Notes under the pieces: generated by a model
Told to the model about the DNA's origin: nothing
The model's database searches: none
What the model saw: the letters and a program-made list of their open reading frames with translations, nothing else
Assembly: GCF_000350485.1 (NCBI RefSeq)
Contig: NZ_AORV01000039.1
Span: 17,473-81,472, forward strand
DNA length: 64,000 nucleotides
Direction: 5' to 3'
Source of the DNA: Ruminiclostridium cellobioparum subsp. termitidis CT1112
GTDB lineage: Bacteria; Bacillota; Clostridia; Acetivibrionales; DSM-1351
Shown here: piece after piece, positions 9,215 through 17,764 of the stretch
Layout: each line of letters opens with the position of its first letter
Position numbering within the stretch: the first letter of the stretch is position 1
Translations under genes and position numbers: made by a program

Positions 9215-9496
9215 TTATCTTAAAGAAGTTGACTTCTCATTTCCACTGTGTCCCTTATATGTTCTTGTTGGTGCGAATTCACCAAGCTTGTGGCCAACCA
9301 TTTCTTCTGTTATATAAACCGGAACATGCTTCTTTCCGTCATGAACAGCAATTGTATGTCCGACCATCTGAGGGAATATGGTTGAAGCTCTTGACCAAGT
9401 TTTGATAACCTTTTTGTCATTGACTTTATTCATTTCTTCAATCTTCTTGAGCAATGAATCAAGCACGTAAGGTCCTTTTTTTACTGATCTACTCAT
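9215..9496 (-). CDS. rpsS: 30S ribosomal protein S19 (uS19)
   Basis: Small-subunit head protein. The 93 residues start [18 protein letters not shown] and include the conserved [20 protein letters not shown] and [17 protein letters not shown]. The ATG at 9496 gives the family N terminus; an upstream frame extension adds 11 unrelated residues. It follows rplB with a 99-bp spacer. Confidence 0.96.
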   Translation of the reverse strand: MSRSVKKGPYVLDSLLKKIEEMNKVNDKKVIKTWSRASTIFPQMVGHTIAVHDGKKHVPVYITEEMVGHKLGEFAPTRTYKGHSGNEKSTSLR

Positions 9497-9595
9497 TATT
9501 CTTAAATCCTCCCTTCGCCGCCATATCAAAGGATTTGGCGGAGCGGTTATCCCGCTCTCACTTCCATGTCTTTTTTAAAGACCCGGTCCTTTTTA

Positions 9596-10429
9596 TTACT
9601 TTTGATTTCTTCTCTTAACAATAAACTGGTCTGATTTGTTTTTCTTCTTTCTTGTCTTATAGCCAAGAGTTGGTTTACCCCAAGGAGTAACCGGGCTTGG
9701 TCTGCCGATAGGTGATTTACCTTCACCACCACCGTGCGGATGGTCAACAGGGTTCATAACAACACCGCGTACTGTAGGTCTGACACCCATCCATCTCTTT
9801 CTGCCGGCTTTACCTATCTTAACGTTTTCGTGTTCAATATTGCCGATCTGTCCGAGAGTAGCTTTACAGTTGATTCTGACCATGCGAACTTCACCGGAAG
9901 GTAATCTTACCTGTGCATATTCGCCTTCTTTAGCCATCAGCTGAGCGGCATTTCCGGCAGCTCTTACCATCTGACCACCCTTGCCGGGTTTGAGTTCGAT
10001 ATTATGAATCATTGAACCTACAGGAATATTTGCAAGCGGAAGTGCATTTCCTGATCTGATATCCGCTGACTCACCTGATTCTACGATATCACCGACTTTT
10101 AAACCTACCGGTGCAAGAATGTATCTCTTTTCACCATCTACATAGTTAAGAAGTGCAATATTTGCAGTCCTGTTTGGATCGTATTCGACCGTAGCAACTT
10201 TTGCTTTTATTCCGTCTTTATCTCTTTTGAAATCTATAACTCTATATTTTTGTCTGTTACCGCCGCCTTGATGACGAACAGTAATTCTACCATATGAGTT
10301 TCTTCCCCCGTTTTTGCTGTTAGGCTGTAGTAATGACTTTTCAGGTTCTACTTTTGATAATTCGGAAAAGTCCTGTGACGTCATAAACCTTCTTGCAGGG
10401 GTAATAGGACTATACTTTTTTACTGCCAT
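9596..10429 (-). CDS. rplB: 50S ribosomal protein L2 (uL2)
   Basis: Core large-subunit protein next to the peptidyl-transferase centre. The 277 residues start [17 protein letters not shown] and contain [17 protein letters not shown] and the catalytic-region loop [19 protein letters not shown] near residues 226-244, with the conserved histidine. The length is normal. Position follows S10-operon order after L23. Confidence 0.97.
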   Translation of the reverse strand: MAVKKYSPITPARRFMTSQDFSELSKVEPEKSLLQPNSKNGGRNSYGRITVRHQGGGNRQKYRVIDFKRDKDGIKAKVATVEYDPNRTANIALLNYVDGEKRYILAPVGLKVGDIVESGESADIRSGNALPLANIPVGSMIHNIELKPGKGGQMVRAAGNAAQLMAKEGEYAQVRLPSGEVRMVRINCKATLGQIGNIEHENVKIGKAGRKRWMGVRPTVRGVVMNPVDHPHGGGEGKSPIGRPSPVTPWGKPTLGYKTRKKKNKSDQFIVKRRNQK

Positions 10430-10443
10430 TTCTTCTCACTCCT

Positions 10444-10608
10444 TTATAACGAGTCAATTATTTTCCCACCTCTACAGGTGGCGAGTACTTCTTTATTTTG
10501 AGAAAGTGATCAACTATCTCCTACCTCGTTGAAACACTTAAATGTAATAAAATTTTTCTATAGTCGAAAGAATTTTATCTGAATCTATGTGTTATAACGA
10601 GTCAATTA
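10444..10608 (-). repeat. Repeat-bearing L23-L2 spacer flanked by 17-bp direct repeats
   Basis: The 17-bp sequence TTATAACGAGTCAATTA occurs exactly twice, at 10444-10460 and 10592-10608, on either side of 131 bp. Inside lie a perfect CCACCT/AGGTGG hairpin (10466-10481) and an AT-rich hairpin (10547-10578). The segment 10521-10587 is clearly similar to 63928-63993 in the 5S spacer. This looks like a small inserted repeat, but the long direct repeats could also be part of the repeat itself. Confidence 0.6.
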
Positions 10609-10609
10609 A

Positions 10610-10963
10610 TTACTGAGCAACTCCGAATTCTTCGATACTGCTCTTGTATTTCTTGTTGTTGGATACTGCTTTACCGCCCTTGGTCAGATATGATTCCGGC
10701 TTTGGATCGGTGTCTATCTTAACAACTGCCTTTTTCCAGTCGGCGCGTGGTCCTTCGTGAACACCGTTGCGCTTTACTTTACCTTCATACTTCATAGTGT
10801 TAACCTGAAGTACTTTTACACTAAACAATGCTTCAACTGCTTTTTTGATCTCGGTTTTTGTTGAATTTATATCAACAACAAAAGTGTACTTACCAGCAGC
10901 GATCTCCATATTACTTTTTTCAGTGATATGCGGCTTTAGTATTATATCTTGTGGTAATCTCAT
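10610..10963 (-). CDS. rplW: 50S ribosomal protein L23 (uL23)
   Basis: Exit-tunnel protein that docks trigger factor and SRP. The 117 residues begin [17 protein letters not shown] and include KYTFVVDINSTKTEIKKAVE and VLQVNTMKYEGK. Length is a little above the common 95-100 because of a C-terminal tail. The start overlaps the rplD stop by one base. Confidence 0.96.
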   Translation of the reverse strand: MRLPQDIILKPHITEKSNMEIAAGKYTFVVDINSTKTEIKKAVEALFSVKVLQVNTMKYEGKVKRNGVHEGPRADWKKAVVKIDTDPKPESYLTKGGKAVSNNKKYKSSIEEFGVAQ

Positions 10964-11586
10964 TACGCGTACACCTCCTCAACCTTTTCAACAGCTTCCT
11001 TGGTAATTATGAATTTGTCATACTTTAATATGTCAAATACATTTATTGTATTAACAAATGCAGTTTTAACACCAGGAATATTTCTTGCTGACTTAACAAT
11101 GTTATCATTCTTTGAATCAATTACTATCAAAGCACTTGAATCAACCTTAAGGCTGTTGAGAACTCCTACCATCGCCTTTGTCTTTATAGCTTCCAATGCC
11201 AGATTATCAAGTACCAGAATCTCATTGGCCGATACCTTTGAAGTCAATGCCGACTTCAGCGCTATACGCTTAACCTTCTTTGGAAGAGTGTATCTATAGC
11301 TGCGCGGCTTGGGTCCCAATACTATACCACCCTTGATCCACTGAGCCGAACGAATACTACCTTGTCTTGCACGACCGGTTCCCTTTTGTCTCCATGGCTT
11401 TCTTCCGCCACCTCTAACCTCACTCTTGGTCTTTGTTGACTGGGTGCCCTGTCTTTTATTTGCTAACTGATTAACTACTACAGCGTGAAGTGCTTCATTG
11501 TTTATGTCTGTACCAAAAACATTATCGCTGAGCTGGATATCTCCAACTACTTCACCTTTCATGTTATATAAATCAACCTTTGGCAT
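10963..11586 (-). CDS. rplD: 50S ribosomal protein L4 (uL4)
   Basis: Exit-tunnel protein; in Escherichia coli it is also the feedback regulator of the S10 operon. The 207 residues contain the long tunnel loop, with [20 protein letters not shown] followed by [12 protein letters not shown] near residues 53-84. The length is normal. Whether L4 regulates here is unknown, but the operon has a leader with a terminator that could serve such a role. Confidence 0.97.
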   Translation of the reverse strand: MPKVDLYNMKGEVVGDIQLSDNVFGTDINNEALHAVVVNQLANKRQGTQSTKTKSEVRGGGRKPWRQKGTGRARQGSIRSAQWIKGGIVLGPKPRSYRYTLPKKVKRIALKSALTSKVSANEILVLDNLALEAIKTKAMVGVLNSLKVDSSALIVIDSKNDNIVKSARNIPGVKTAFVNTINVFDILKYDKFIITKEAVEKVEEVYA

Positions 11587-11611
11587 GTGTTACTTCCTCC
11601 CTTCAACGTTA

Positions 11612-12250
11612 TTATTTACCGGATTTAACCGTATTTTTAATAACAAGCAATCCGCCCTTAGGTCCTGGAACAGCACCTCTTATAAGGATAAGGCCTCTTT
11701 CAGCATCAACTCTGACAACTTCAAGATTTTGAATTGTAGTGTTGTCCAAACCCATATGGCCCGGCAGCTTCTTGCCCTTAAATACTCTTGCAGGATTGGT
11801 GTTGGCACTCATGGAACCGACTCTTCTATGGTACATGGAACCGTGAGTTTCCATACCGCCCTTTTGCCCGTATCTCTTGATGGTACCCTGGAATCCTTTA
11901 CCTTTTGAGATACCGCTTACGTCTATTTTATCTCCAGCCTGGAACATATCCTCAGCTTTGATCTCCTGTCCAACTTCGAAACCTGAAACATCTTCAAGTC
12001 TGAATTCCTTCAAATGTTTCATTGGAGCCAGCTTAGTCTTTGTAAACTGTCCTAAGGCCGGTTTGCTGAGCTTCTTTTCCTGGACCTTTTCATATCCAAC
12101 CTTTATGGCATCGTATCCGTCGGTATCAACTGTCTTCTTTTGAACAACAGTTAACGGGCCTGCTTCAACAACTGTTACTGGTATTACCAGACCATTTTCG
12201 TCAAATATCTGGGTCATTCCGATCTTCTTGCCTATCATTGCCTTTTTCAT
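11612..12250 (-). CDS. rplC: 50S ribosomal protein L3 (uL3)
   Basis: Early-assembly large-subunit protein. The 212 residues start [20 protein letters not shown] and include the signature [19 protein letters not shown] and [20 protein letters not shown]. An upstream in-frame start would add 25 residues with no family match, so I use the ATG at 12250, which lies about seven bases after AGGAGG. Confidence 0.97.
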   Translation of the reverse strand: MKKAMIGKKIGMTQIFDENGLVIPVTVVEAGPLTVVQKKTVDTDGYDAIKVGYEKVQEKKLSKPALGQFTKTKLAPMKHLKEFRLEDVSGFEVGQEIKAEDMFQAGDKIDVSGISKGKGFQGTIKRYGQKGGMETHGSMYHRRVGSMSANTNPARVFKGKKLPGHMGLDNTTIQNLEVVRVDAERGLILIRGAVPGPKGGLLVIKNTVKSGK

Positions 12251-12288
12251 TTTTAAATTACCTCCTATGGTTATTGGTTCATACTTCC

Positions 12289-12344
12289 GTGTGTCTGAAA
12301 TACACACCGTGAATTTTTTATTCACCCTGCGTGCGGTTACACGC
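12289..12344 (-). other. Three short hairpins in the S10-L3 spacer
   Basis: The 181-bp spacer between rpsJ and rplC holds three adjacent inverted repeats: GTGTGT with ACACAC, GTGAAT with ATTCAC, and GCGTG with CACGC (12329-12344). None has a T tract. They belong to the general pattern of hairpins between cistrons of this operon. Confidence 0.45.
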
Positions 12345-12431
12345 TATGAACATGACCTTTTTTACCCTGGCTTCTCGGATTATAACCGATATCCGATGAA
12401 ATCAACAGCATCTTTTTAATATCCGAAAATA

Positions 12432-12743
12432 TTAAAGTTTGATTTCTATGTCTACGCCAGCTGGAAGATCCAGTCTCATCAATGCGTCAACAGTCTTAGG
12501 TGTCGGCAAAAGAATGTCGATCAATCTCTTGTGAGTTCTCATTTCAAACTGCTCTCTTGAGTCCTTGTATTTGTGGGGAGCTCTTAAGATTGTAATAATC
12601 TCTTTTTCAGTAGGCAGCGGCACAGGTCCTGAAACCTTTGCTCCTGTCCTCTTAGCAGTTTCAACGATCTTCTCAGCTGACTGATCTAACACCTGATGAT
12701 CGAACGCCTTTAGTCTGATGCGTATTTTCTGTTTGTTTGACAT
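12432..12743 (-). CDS. rpsJ: 30S ribosomal protein S10 (uS10/NusE)
   Basis: Small-subunit protein that also acts in transcription antitermination as NusE. The 103 residues begin [17 protein letters not shown] and contain [20 protein letters not shown] and the RTHKRLIDI stretch. AGGAGG lies upstream. It is the first gene of the operon and follows a 334-nt leader. Confidence 0.97.
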   Translation of the reverse strand: MSNKQKIRIRLKAFDHQVLDQSAEKIVETAKRTGAKVSGPVPLPTEKEIITILRAPHKYKDSREQFEMRTHKRLIDILLPTPKTVDALMRLDLPAGVDIEIKL

Positions 12744-13077
12744 ACATAAACCTCCTCGTACGTTTTATTATTGTCACGTACAACAAGTTCTTGTCTGTAC
12801 ACTATGCCGGGTGTTTCATAACGTTTTATATAAAAACCCAGGATCGTTCTTATCCTAATGGACAAACTTAACCTGGGCATTTAAAGCGATTATATTACAC
12901 AGCAATATATATAACGCAAAATGTACAGTGACTTGTCGCCCGGTTTCTTGAATCGGACATTCTCAGCAGAAGTTACCTACCTCTTTACGAACTTGTTATC
13001 AAGTCCGGGAACTTTAGTTCCAAAGGGATTTCCCTGGGTAGCAATCTCCGGCGTCATCGTATGCCTTCGCCACAACA
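12744..13077 (-). promoter_or_regulatory. S10-operon mRNA leader
   Basis: From the predicted start near 13077 to rpsJ is about 334 nt with no convincing gene. The 5' half (about 12900-13077) is rich in short perfect hairpins, for example GGAAC with GTTCC around TAAA, GGGAAATCCC, and ACTTG with CAAGT around ATAA. The 3' part has the intrinsic terminator at 12831-12877, 88 bases before the S10 start. The arrangement fits a transcription-attenuation leader. It does not show the landmarks of any riboswitch or T-box I know. Confidence 0.6.
12831..12877 (-). terminator. Intrinsic terminator (attenuator) in the S10 leader
   Basis: CCCAGG and CCTGGG close a long stem whose inner part (GTTTGTCC with GGATAAGAAC) also pairs. 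It is followed by a run of five T in the direction of transcription. It lies between the promoter and rpsJ, so read-through must be possible or regulated. Confidence 0.65.
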
Positions 13078-13083
13078 TTCAAT

Positions 13084-13112
13084 ATTTTACTACATGTTAC
13101 ACACTTTTGCAA
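13084..13112 (-). promoter_or_regulatory. Sigma-A type promoter of the S10 operon
   Basis: TTGCAA (-35) and TAAAAT (-10) are separated by exactly 17 bases on the minus strand. This is the best promoter match upstream of rpsJ and faces the ribosomal operon. The predicted transcript starts near 13077. Confidence 0.7.
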
Positions 13113-13176
13113 GGATTTTTTTTAAATTCAACTATAATGCTGAGAATTAATTTAACGCTTTTAAATTATAGAAGCA

Positions 13177-13515
13177 TAAATTAACTCATCGTGCTAGTTA
13201 TCCTATATTTGCTTTTTTTATATCAACTGGTAACTTCCGTACTAACTTCATGAAATAGGACGCACCCAAAACAATTACGAAAATTGTATCGCCTCATTAT
13301 AAAGCGATTTTGCCGTCGCTCAAACTCGACATCCTGTCTCGATTTGAAGCTCAAAGCAGCGTCCTGTTGCTTTGCCGTCAAAACCGCCTTACCTTCGTCG
13401 ACAATTTATCGCAATTGTTTTTAACCGTGCATCCTATTTCATGAAGTTGTCCTCGTGTTACCAGTTGATTTCAATAAAACAGAACACAATTTCAATTAGC
13501 ACAACAGGTTAAATT
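13177..13515 (-). mobile_element. Non-coding repeat element A (relative of element B)
   Basis: A 339-bp intergenic element with inverted ends (TTAAC, then a variable 3 bases, GTGCT). Read on the minus strand its 3' end matches element B (41444-41900) almost base for base over GTTAGTACGGAAGTTACCAG and the following 30 bases. The arms are long inverted repeats (for example CTTCATGAAATAGGA near 13247 and again near 13431), so the whole unit can fold into one hairpin. The centre has the core at 13311-13341 shared with B. It has no coding capacity and is best viewed as a miniature mobile or structured-RNA element. Confidence 0.65.
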
Positions 13516-13618
13516 ATTTCTACTAATAAATTTCCTTTTCTACTATATAAATATACTTGTATATTGCCAACATGAATTGCATCTTATTTTCACAAGCTGT
13601 TTCCTTAACAAATTGCAA

Positions 13619-13647
13619 AGAGCGCACTGTATTGAACAGTACGCCCT
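13619..13647 (-). terminator. Terminator at the end of the pilus operon
   Basis: A 12-bp stem (AGGGCGTACTGT pairing with ACAGTGCGCTCT, two G-U pairs) with a five-base loop lies 32 bp after the stop of the DUF5057-type gene. Only a short T run follows, so termination may be moderate. Confidence 0.6.
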
Positions 13648-13678
13648 CTGATCACAAAGAAGGATCATAACAATAGTA

Positions 13679-16600
13679 TCAGTTGATATCTACATTATTC
13701 TTCTCAATTTTTACTGTATATTGAGCACTTGCCTGTCTGCCGCCCGGATCGGTATTGACAGAAGTACAGGTTACCACAACATCGCCAGTCCTGGTTGCCG
13801 ATAAAATACCCGTATCAGGATCTATAATCCCATCCCCCGGATCTCCTGAAGCCGGAGCCACCTGCCATTTTACCTGCCAGTCACCGTATAAGTCTTTCGG
13901 CTCTGCCTTTATTGTCAGCTGCTGTTTTGTCCAGATATCCATTCTTTCTTTTCCTTCGATTTTTATTACCGGAACACGGTACAGTGCCGGAAAAGCAATA
14001 ACTATTGAATTATTTTCATAGTTCAGCTGGGACCCGCCTTTTTTGGTAACATTGTTTCCTATATTGCTGTTATCTACAGGCATGTAGCCTTCAGGCAATA
14101 CAATTGTGGCACCGTAATATCCGGTGGGTACCGAAGTGAACCTGGCTATACCCGTTTCATCAGTTAAAGCAGTCAGAGCGGCAAAACCGGTATCAAGTGT
14201 GTCAGAATCCCCGGTATACTTTTGCAGTTTGACTTCATGACCACCTATGGCAGCCCCAAAATTGTCCTTCAGTTCCACATTGACAGTTCCGTTCTTAACA
14301 TTTATAGTAACCGGATCTTCAACTGTCCTTGCCGTATTTTGAGCATCTTTATATGAAAGTTTTGCAGTTGAAGAAAATGCTCCTTCTGTTTTGCATACAA
14401 ACTGAAGCTGCCCGTTCTGTGATGCAATGTTTGCCGCCGGATTGAAAATTACCGAATTCAGTGTCCTGGAATAGTTCCCAGAGCCGTCAACGGAACCGCC
14501 TCCCACAGCAGCTATGTCTTTAAATGCTGAAGTATTCAGTTTCATTTGAAGTACGAGATTACTGTAAGTCGTACTGAATTTGGTAGCTTGGGCAGTCACC
14601 GTCAGATTCAAATCAGCCCTGTCTCCAACAAGACGGTTTACCGTATTGTGGCCGAGGTTCAATACAGGAACATCTTTATTGTTTATTGTTATTTCTTTAG
14701 AGCCCTGTGCTCCGTGCTGATCTGTAACAACAGCTTTTATTTTAAATTGCGTAACTTTATTGTTTACATTCTTTGCCATTTCTACAGCCTTTACCAATTC
14801 ATTCTCCAAGGCATTGGCACCTTCCAAAGTAAGTACACTCTCGCCTGTTTCATATTTTCCGTCACCGTCATTGTCAATGTACACTTTACAATTCAATTTC
14901 TTATCATCCATATCCGGGTCTTTTGCAAGCAAACTGAAATTCAGTTTTTCAAGAGTGTTTGCAATATCCTGTCCGTCATTCAAACCCAATATTTCTACCG
15001 AAGGTGCATGGTTTGCACCTACAGATGCTTTAAGCATTGTGTTTACAAACATCTTTACCTCTTCCAATGATTTGATGGAACTATGACCTGTACCCGAGAA
15101 GGTAAGATTTCCTTTAAAATATGTATAATAGTCGTTGAGACCGTCATACTCATGATACATATCCTCATTTGATACAGGTGTAACCAGTGTGGCCGTCCTG
15201 GTACCATGCTTGTAAATATATTCATTTCTATAAGTAAATGCAGTTACAATATCGGGGTCTTCTGGATCAAGTCTCAAATACTGCAGATGCGTGGGCGAAA
15301 CGGTTATATCTCCCAGGATATACGGGTACTTTGTGAGATTACTTTCATTGATTTTACTTGTTTTTATTGTATCCGGAAACCTTGGGGCTCCATTTTGATA
15401 GAAATTGGCCAGTCTTGTCAAGCCAGTTGAATCAGTTACACCGGAGGGTTTGCTTGTATCTGTTGCGAAAGCATTCATTCCGAGCCTGTCTCTGAAATAC
15501 TTGGTAAGATTTGTTTCACTGCTTGTAAAACCTATTGTGTCATGTGTAAACATTATTGCCTGACCTGAATCGGCAAATGCTATCATGTCATTAAGTGCCT
15601 TACCCGACAGGTCACCGATATATGAGTCCTCAAAACCGAATATTACCATATCATAATTCCCGTTGAGAGTTGTAGGGTTACCATTGACTTGATTTCCGTA
15701 ATTTGTGTTAAAATCACCGATTTTCATCTCGGTAACAATAATATTGTACTCACCCTGTTTATACAGAAGATTCTGACTATCAAAATTACTCAGTGTAGAA
15801 AGCTTTAGCGTAGCGGAATTATCATTATTATTCGGAAGCAATTGGAGAACCCTGATTTTCTGTTCATCGCCTTTAACCGCTGTAAACCCAGTTTCATAAG
15901 CTTTTGCTCCTGAATCATCAACCACTTCTATTTTCCAGGGAACTAAACCGGTAAACTTGCTGGGAAGATGGCAATTGACAGAGTAGTTGTCCATACTTCC
16001 TATATCTTTGTATGTGGATGTTATTTCATCACTTTTATAAACTCCGTCTCCATTTTGGTCAATATAAAGATTAATTGACATCTTTGCCGCACTGTTGTTG
16101 TTTCTTAGATTCATGGCAAAGCTGATAAGACCGGCATTCTCAGCAATGTTATTTCCGTTGTATTCCACCGGTTTTTGTGTCAGTACAAGTGTGGGCCTCT
16201 TTTTCATTTCGGTATTCTTGTATTTTATGAGCATACTCGACAGAGAACCCGTATTCCCGATCTGTACATTTGTATAGGCTTTGCTGTTATCTTTATAATT
16301 GATAAAATTTTTATAAAGCTTGGTATCCTTCATACCTGAGCTGAAAATACCACTGTCAAATATCATCAGCTGTCCCGCTTCAATAAAACTCTTGAGCTTT
16401 AAAGCAGCGATGTCCGATATATCGTTACCGGCATAAAATTCTTTATTACCCGCTACTGTTTTAGCATAAAACCAGTTGTTACTTACCATAGGACCAAATC
16501 TGCCGTATACATTTCCCTTGTAGTTACTGTTGTACTTGTCGGTGGTTGCGGTATTGTTTCCTATGTATACAATATCGTAACAGCCGTTTACCTCTTCCGC

Positions 16601-16849
16601 CTTTGATATGAACAAGGGCATAGGCATTGTCGTTACTTCGATCTCCCTGCTTAACTCACTCTTCAACGATGCTTTGATCGTGCTTGTGATATCAAATGAC
16701 GTTGAAGGCTGAATTTCAAGTATTTTTACCGGGGGAGGATTGGATGCCTGGGCTACATTGCCAGTAAGCGGCAGGAATGTTGTTAATACAAACATTACCG
16801 CTATTGCCAGACAATATACCTTTCTTCTTTTTTTACTTTGCGTATTCAT
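13679..16849 (-). CDS. Large secreted DUF5057-type protein with Ig-like C terminus
   Basis: A 1056-residue exported protein of unknown biochemical role. Residues 1-35 form a signal peptide (basic start, hydrophobic core, VAQAS). About 40-620 resemble the DUF5057 family: repeated Rossmann-like segments such as YDIVYIGNN and YDMVIFGFED with LMIFDSGIF and AIMFTHDTIGF. Residues 740-850 look like an Ig or cadherin-like segment, 850-920 resemble a carboxypeptidase-regulatory-like (Cna-B) fold, and 960-1053 a Big_2-type Ig domain. There is no LPXTG, SLH or membrane anchor. It is the last gene of the type IV pilus operon, 47 bp after pilD. I infer a secreted or pilus-associated surface protein; binding or adhesion is a guess. 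Confidence 0.75.
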   Translation of the reverse strand: MNTQSKKRRKVYCLAIAVMFVLTTFLPLTGNVAQASNPPPVKILEIQPSTSFDITSTIKASLKSELSREIEVTTMPMPLFISKAEEVNGCYDIVYIGNNTATTDKYNSNYKGNVYGRFGPMVSNNWFYAKTVAGNKEFYAGNDISDIAALKLKSFIEAGQLMIFDSGIFSSGMKDTKLYKNFINYKDNSKAYTNVQIGNTGSLSSMLIKYKNTEMKKRPTLVLTQKPVEYNGNNIAENAGLISFAMNLRNNNSAAKMSINLYIDQNGDGVYKSDEITSTYKDIGSMDNYSVNCHLPSKFTGLVPWKIEVVDDSGAKAYETGFTAVKGDEQKIRVLQLLPNNNDNSATLKLSTLSNFDSQNLLYKQGEYNIIVTEMKIGDFNTNYGNQVNGNPTTLNGNYDMVIFGFEDSYIGDLSGKALNDMIAFADSGQAIMFTHDTIGFTSSETNLTKYFRDRLGMNAFATDTSKPSGVTDSTGLTRLANFYQNGAPRFPDTIKTSKINESNLTKYPYILGDITVSPTHLQYLRLDPEDPDIVTAFTYRNEYIYKHGTRTATLVTPVSNEDMYHEYDGLNDYYTYFKGNLTFSGTGHSSIKSLEEVKMFVNTMLKASVGANHAPSVEILGLNDGQDIANTLEKLNFSLLAKDPDMDDKKLNCKVYIDNDGDGKYETGESVLTLEGANALENELVKAVEMAKNVNNKVTQFKIKAVVTDQHGAQGSKEITINNKDVPVLNLGHNTVNRLVGDRADLNLTVTAQATKFSTTYSNLVLQMKLNTSAFKDIAAVGGGSVDGSGNYSRTLNSVIFNPAANIASQNGQLQFVCKTEGAFSSTAKLSYKDAQNTARTVEDPVTINVKNGTVNVELKDNFGAAIGGHEVKLQKYTGDSDTLDTGFAALTALTDETGIARFTSVPTGYYGATIVLPEGYMPVDNSNIGNNVTKKGGSQLNYENNSIVIAFPALYRVPVIKIEGKERMDIWTKQQLTIKAEPKDLYGDWQVKWQVAPASGDPGDGIIDPDTGILSATRTGDVVVTCTSVNTDPGGRQASAQYTVKIEKNNVDIN

Positions 16850-16896
16850 TACACACCTCCATAATTTTTACTAAATCCTTTCAATTTAAAGCTATC

Positions 16897-17688
16897 TTAC
16901 CCGAAATATATTTCGAGGAGCTGCCAGCCGAAGGTAATTGCAAGCACTGTACCTATTGCTATAAAAGGCCCGAAGGGAACAGTGGCTTTCCTGTCGATTA
17001 TTTTAAAGCATATCAGTACAACACTCACTGCTGCCGCTGTCAGAATTGACAAAAACAGCGAAGTTATCATTAATCTCCATCCAAGGAGCAAACCTATGGG
17101 AAATAGAATTTTTATATCCCCTCCCCCCATAACTTCCTGGGATTTATAAATTCTGGAACCCACAATGGAAACCAGCAGCAAAATGCCGCTGCCTGAAATG
17201 GCACCCAATATGGGGTTCCACCATTTTTCATCCCCATAAATATCAGATGGGATGAAAAAGCTGATCACAAAAAATACAAGCCCTCCTATTGCTGCTGTTA
17301 CAACAACACTATCCGGAATAATCCCATGCTCCAGATCAATAAAAAAAACTACTATTAATATGGAAGATAAAAATACGGCTGAGAAAAACTCAGGACTGAT
17401 ACCGTATTTATACAACATCCCTGTAAATAATCCGGCCGTTAGAATTTCCACCAGCATGTACCTGGGGGATATTTTCCCCCCGCAGCCGGTGCACCTGCCC
17501 CTCTGACATAGATAACTAAACACCGGGATCAGATTCAATGCTCCCAGCTTTTTTCCGCAGCCGGTGCAATGTGAGGGTACCGTTACTACTGATTCCCCTC
17601 TGGGTATCCTGTATATACATACATTCAGGAAAGACCCTATAATTAACCCTATTAAGGCTACATATAAATAAGTAATAAATATAACCAA
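16897..17688 (-). CDS. pilD: Prepilin peptidase / N-methyltransferase (A24 family)
   Basis: Cleaves the leader of type IV prepilins at the membrane and methylates the new N terminus. The 263 residues have an N-terminal membrane segment, the zinc-type cysteine domain (CTGCGKK near residue 41 and CTGCGGK near residue 66), then several membrane helices. The two catalytic aspartates are visible in FFIDLEHGIIPD near residue 119 and GGGDIKIL near residue 190. The start is TTG, seven bases after GGGAGG. It sits in the pilus operon between the lipoprotein and the DUF5057-type gene and should process the four prepilin-like proteins encoded upstream. Confidence 0.93.
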   Translation of the reverse strand: MVIFITYLYVALIGLIIGSFLNVCIYRIPRGESVVTVPSHCTGCGKKLGALNLIPVFSYLCQRGRCTGCGGKISPRYMLVEILTAGLFTGMLYKYGISPEFFSAVFLSSILIVVFFIDLEHGIIPDSVVVTAAIGGLVFFVISFFIPSDIYGDEKWWNPILGAISGSGILLLVSIVGSRIYKSQEVMGGGDIKILFPIGLLLGWRLMITSLFLSILTAAAVSVVLICFKIIDRKATVPFGPFIAIGTVLAITFGWQLLEIYFG

Positions 17689-17764
17689 ACAACTACCTCC
17701 CAGGTGTTAATCAATGCCAGGTAATAATATTCAATACATATACTCCAGCCGGGTTAGAATCTTA

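Noticed and set aside
12900..13077. T-box or other known riboswitch in the S10 leader
   Set aside because: No T-box GGTGG-type antiterminator sequence and no aptamer signature that I know.
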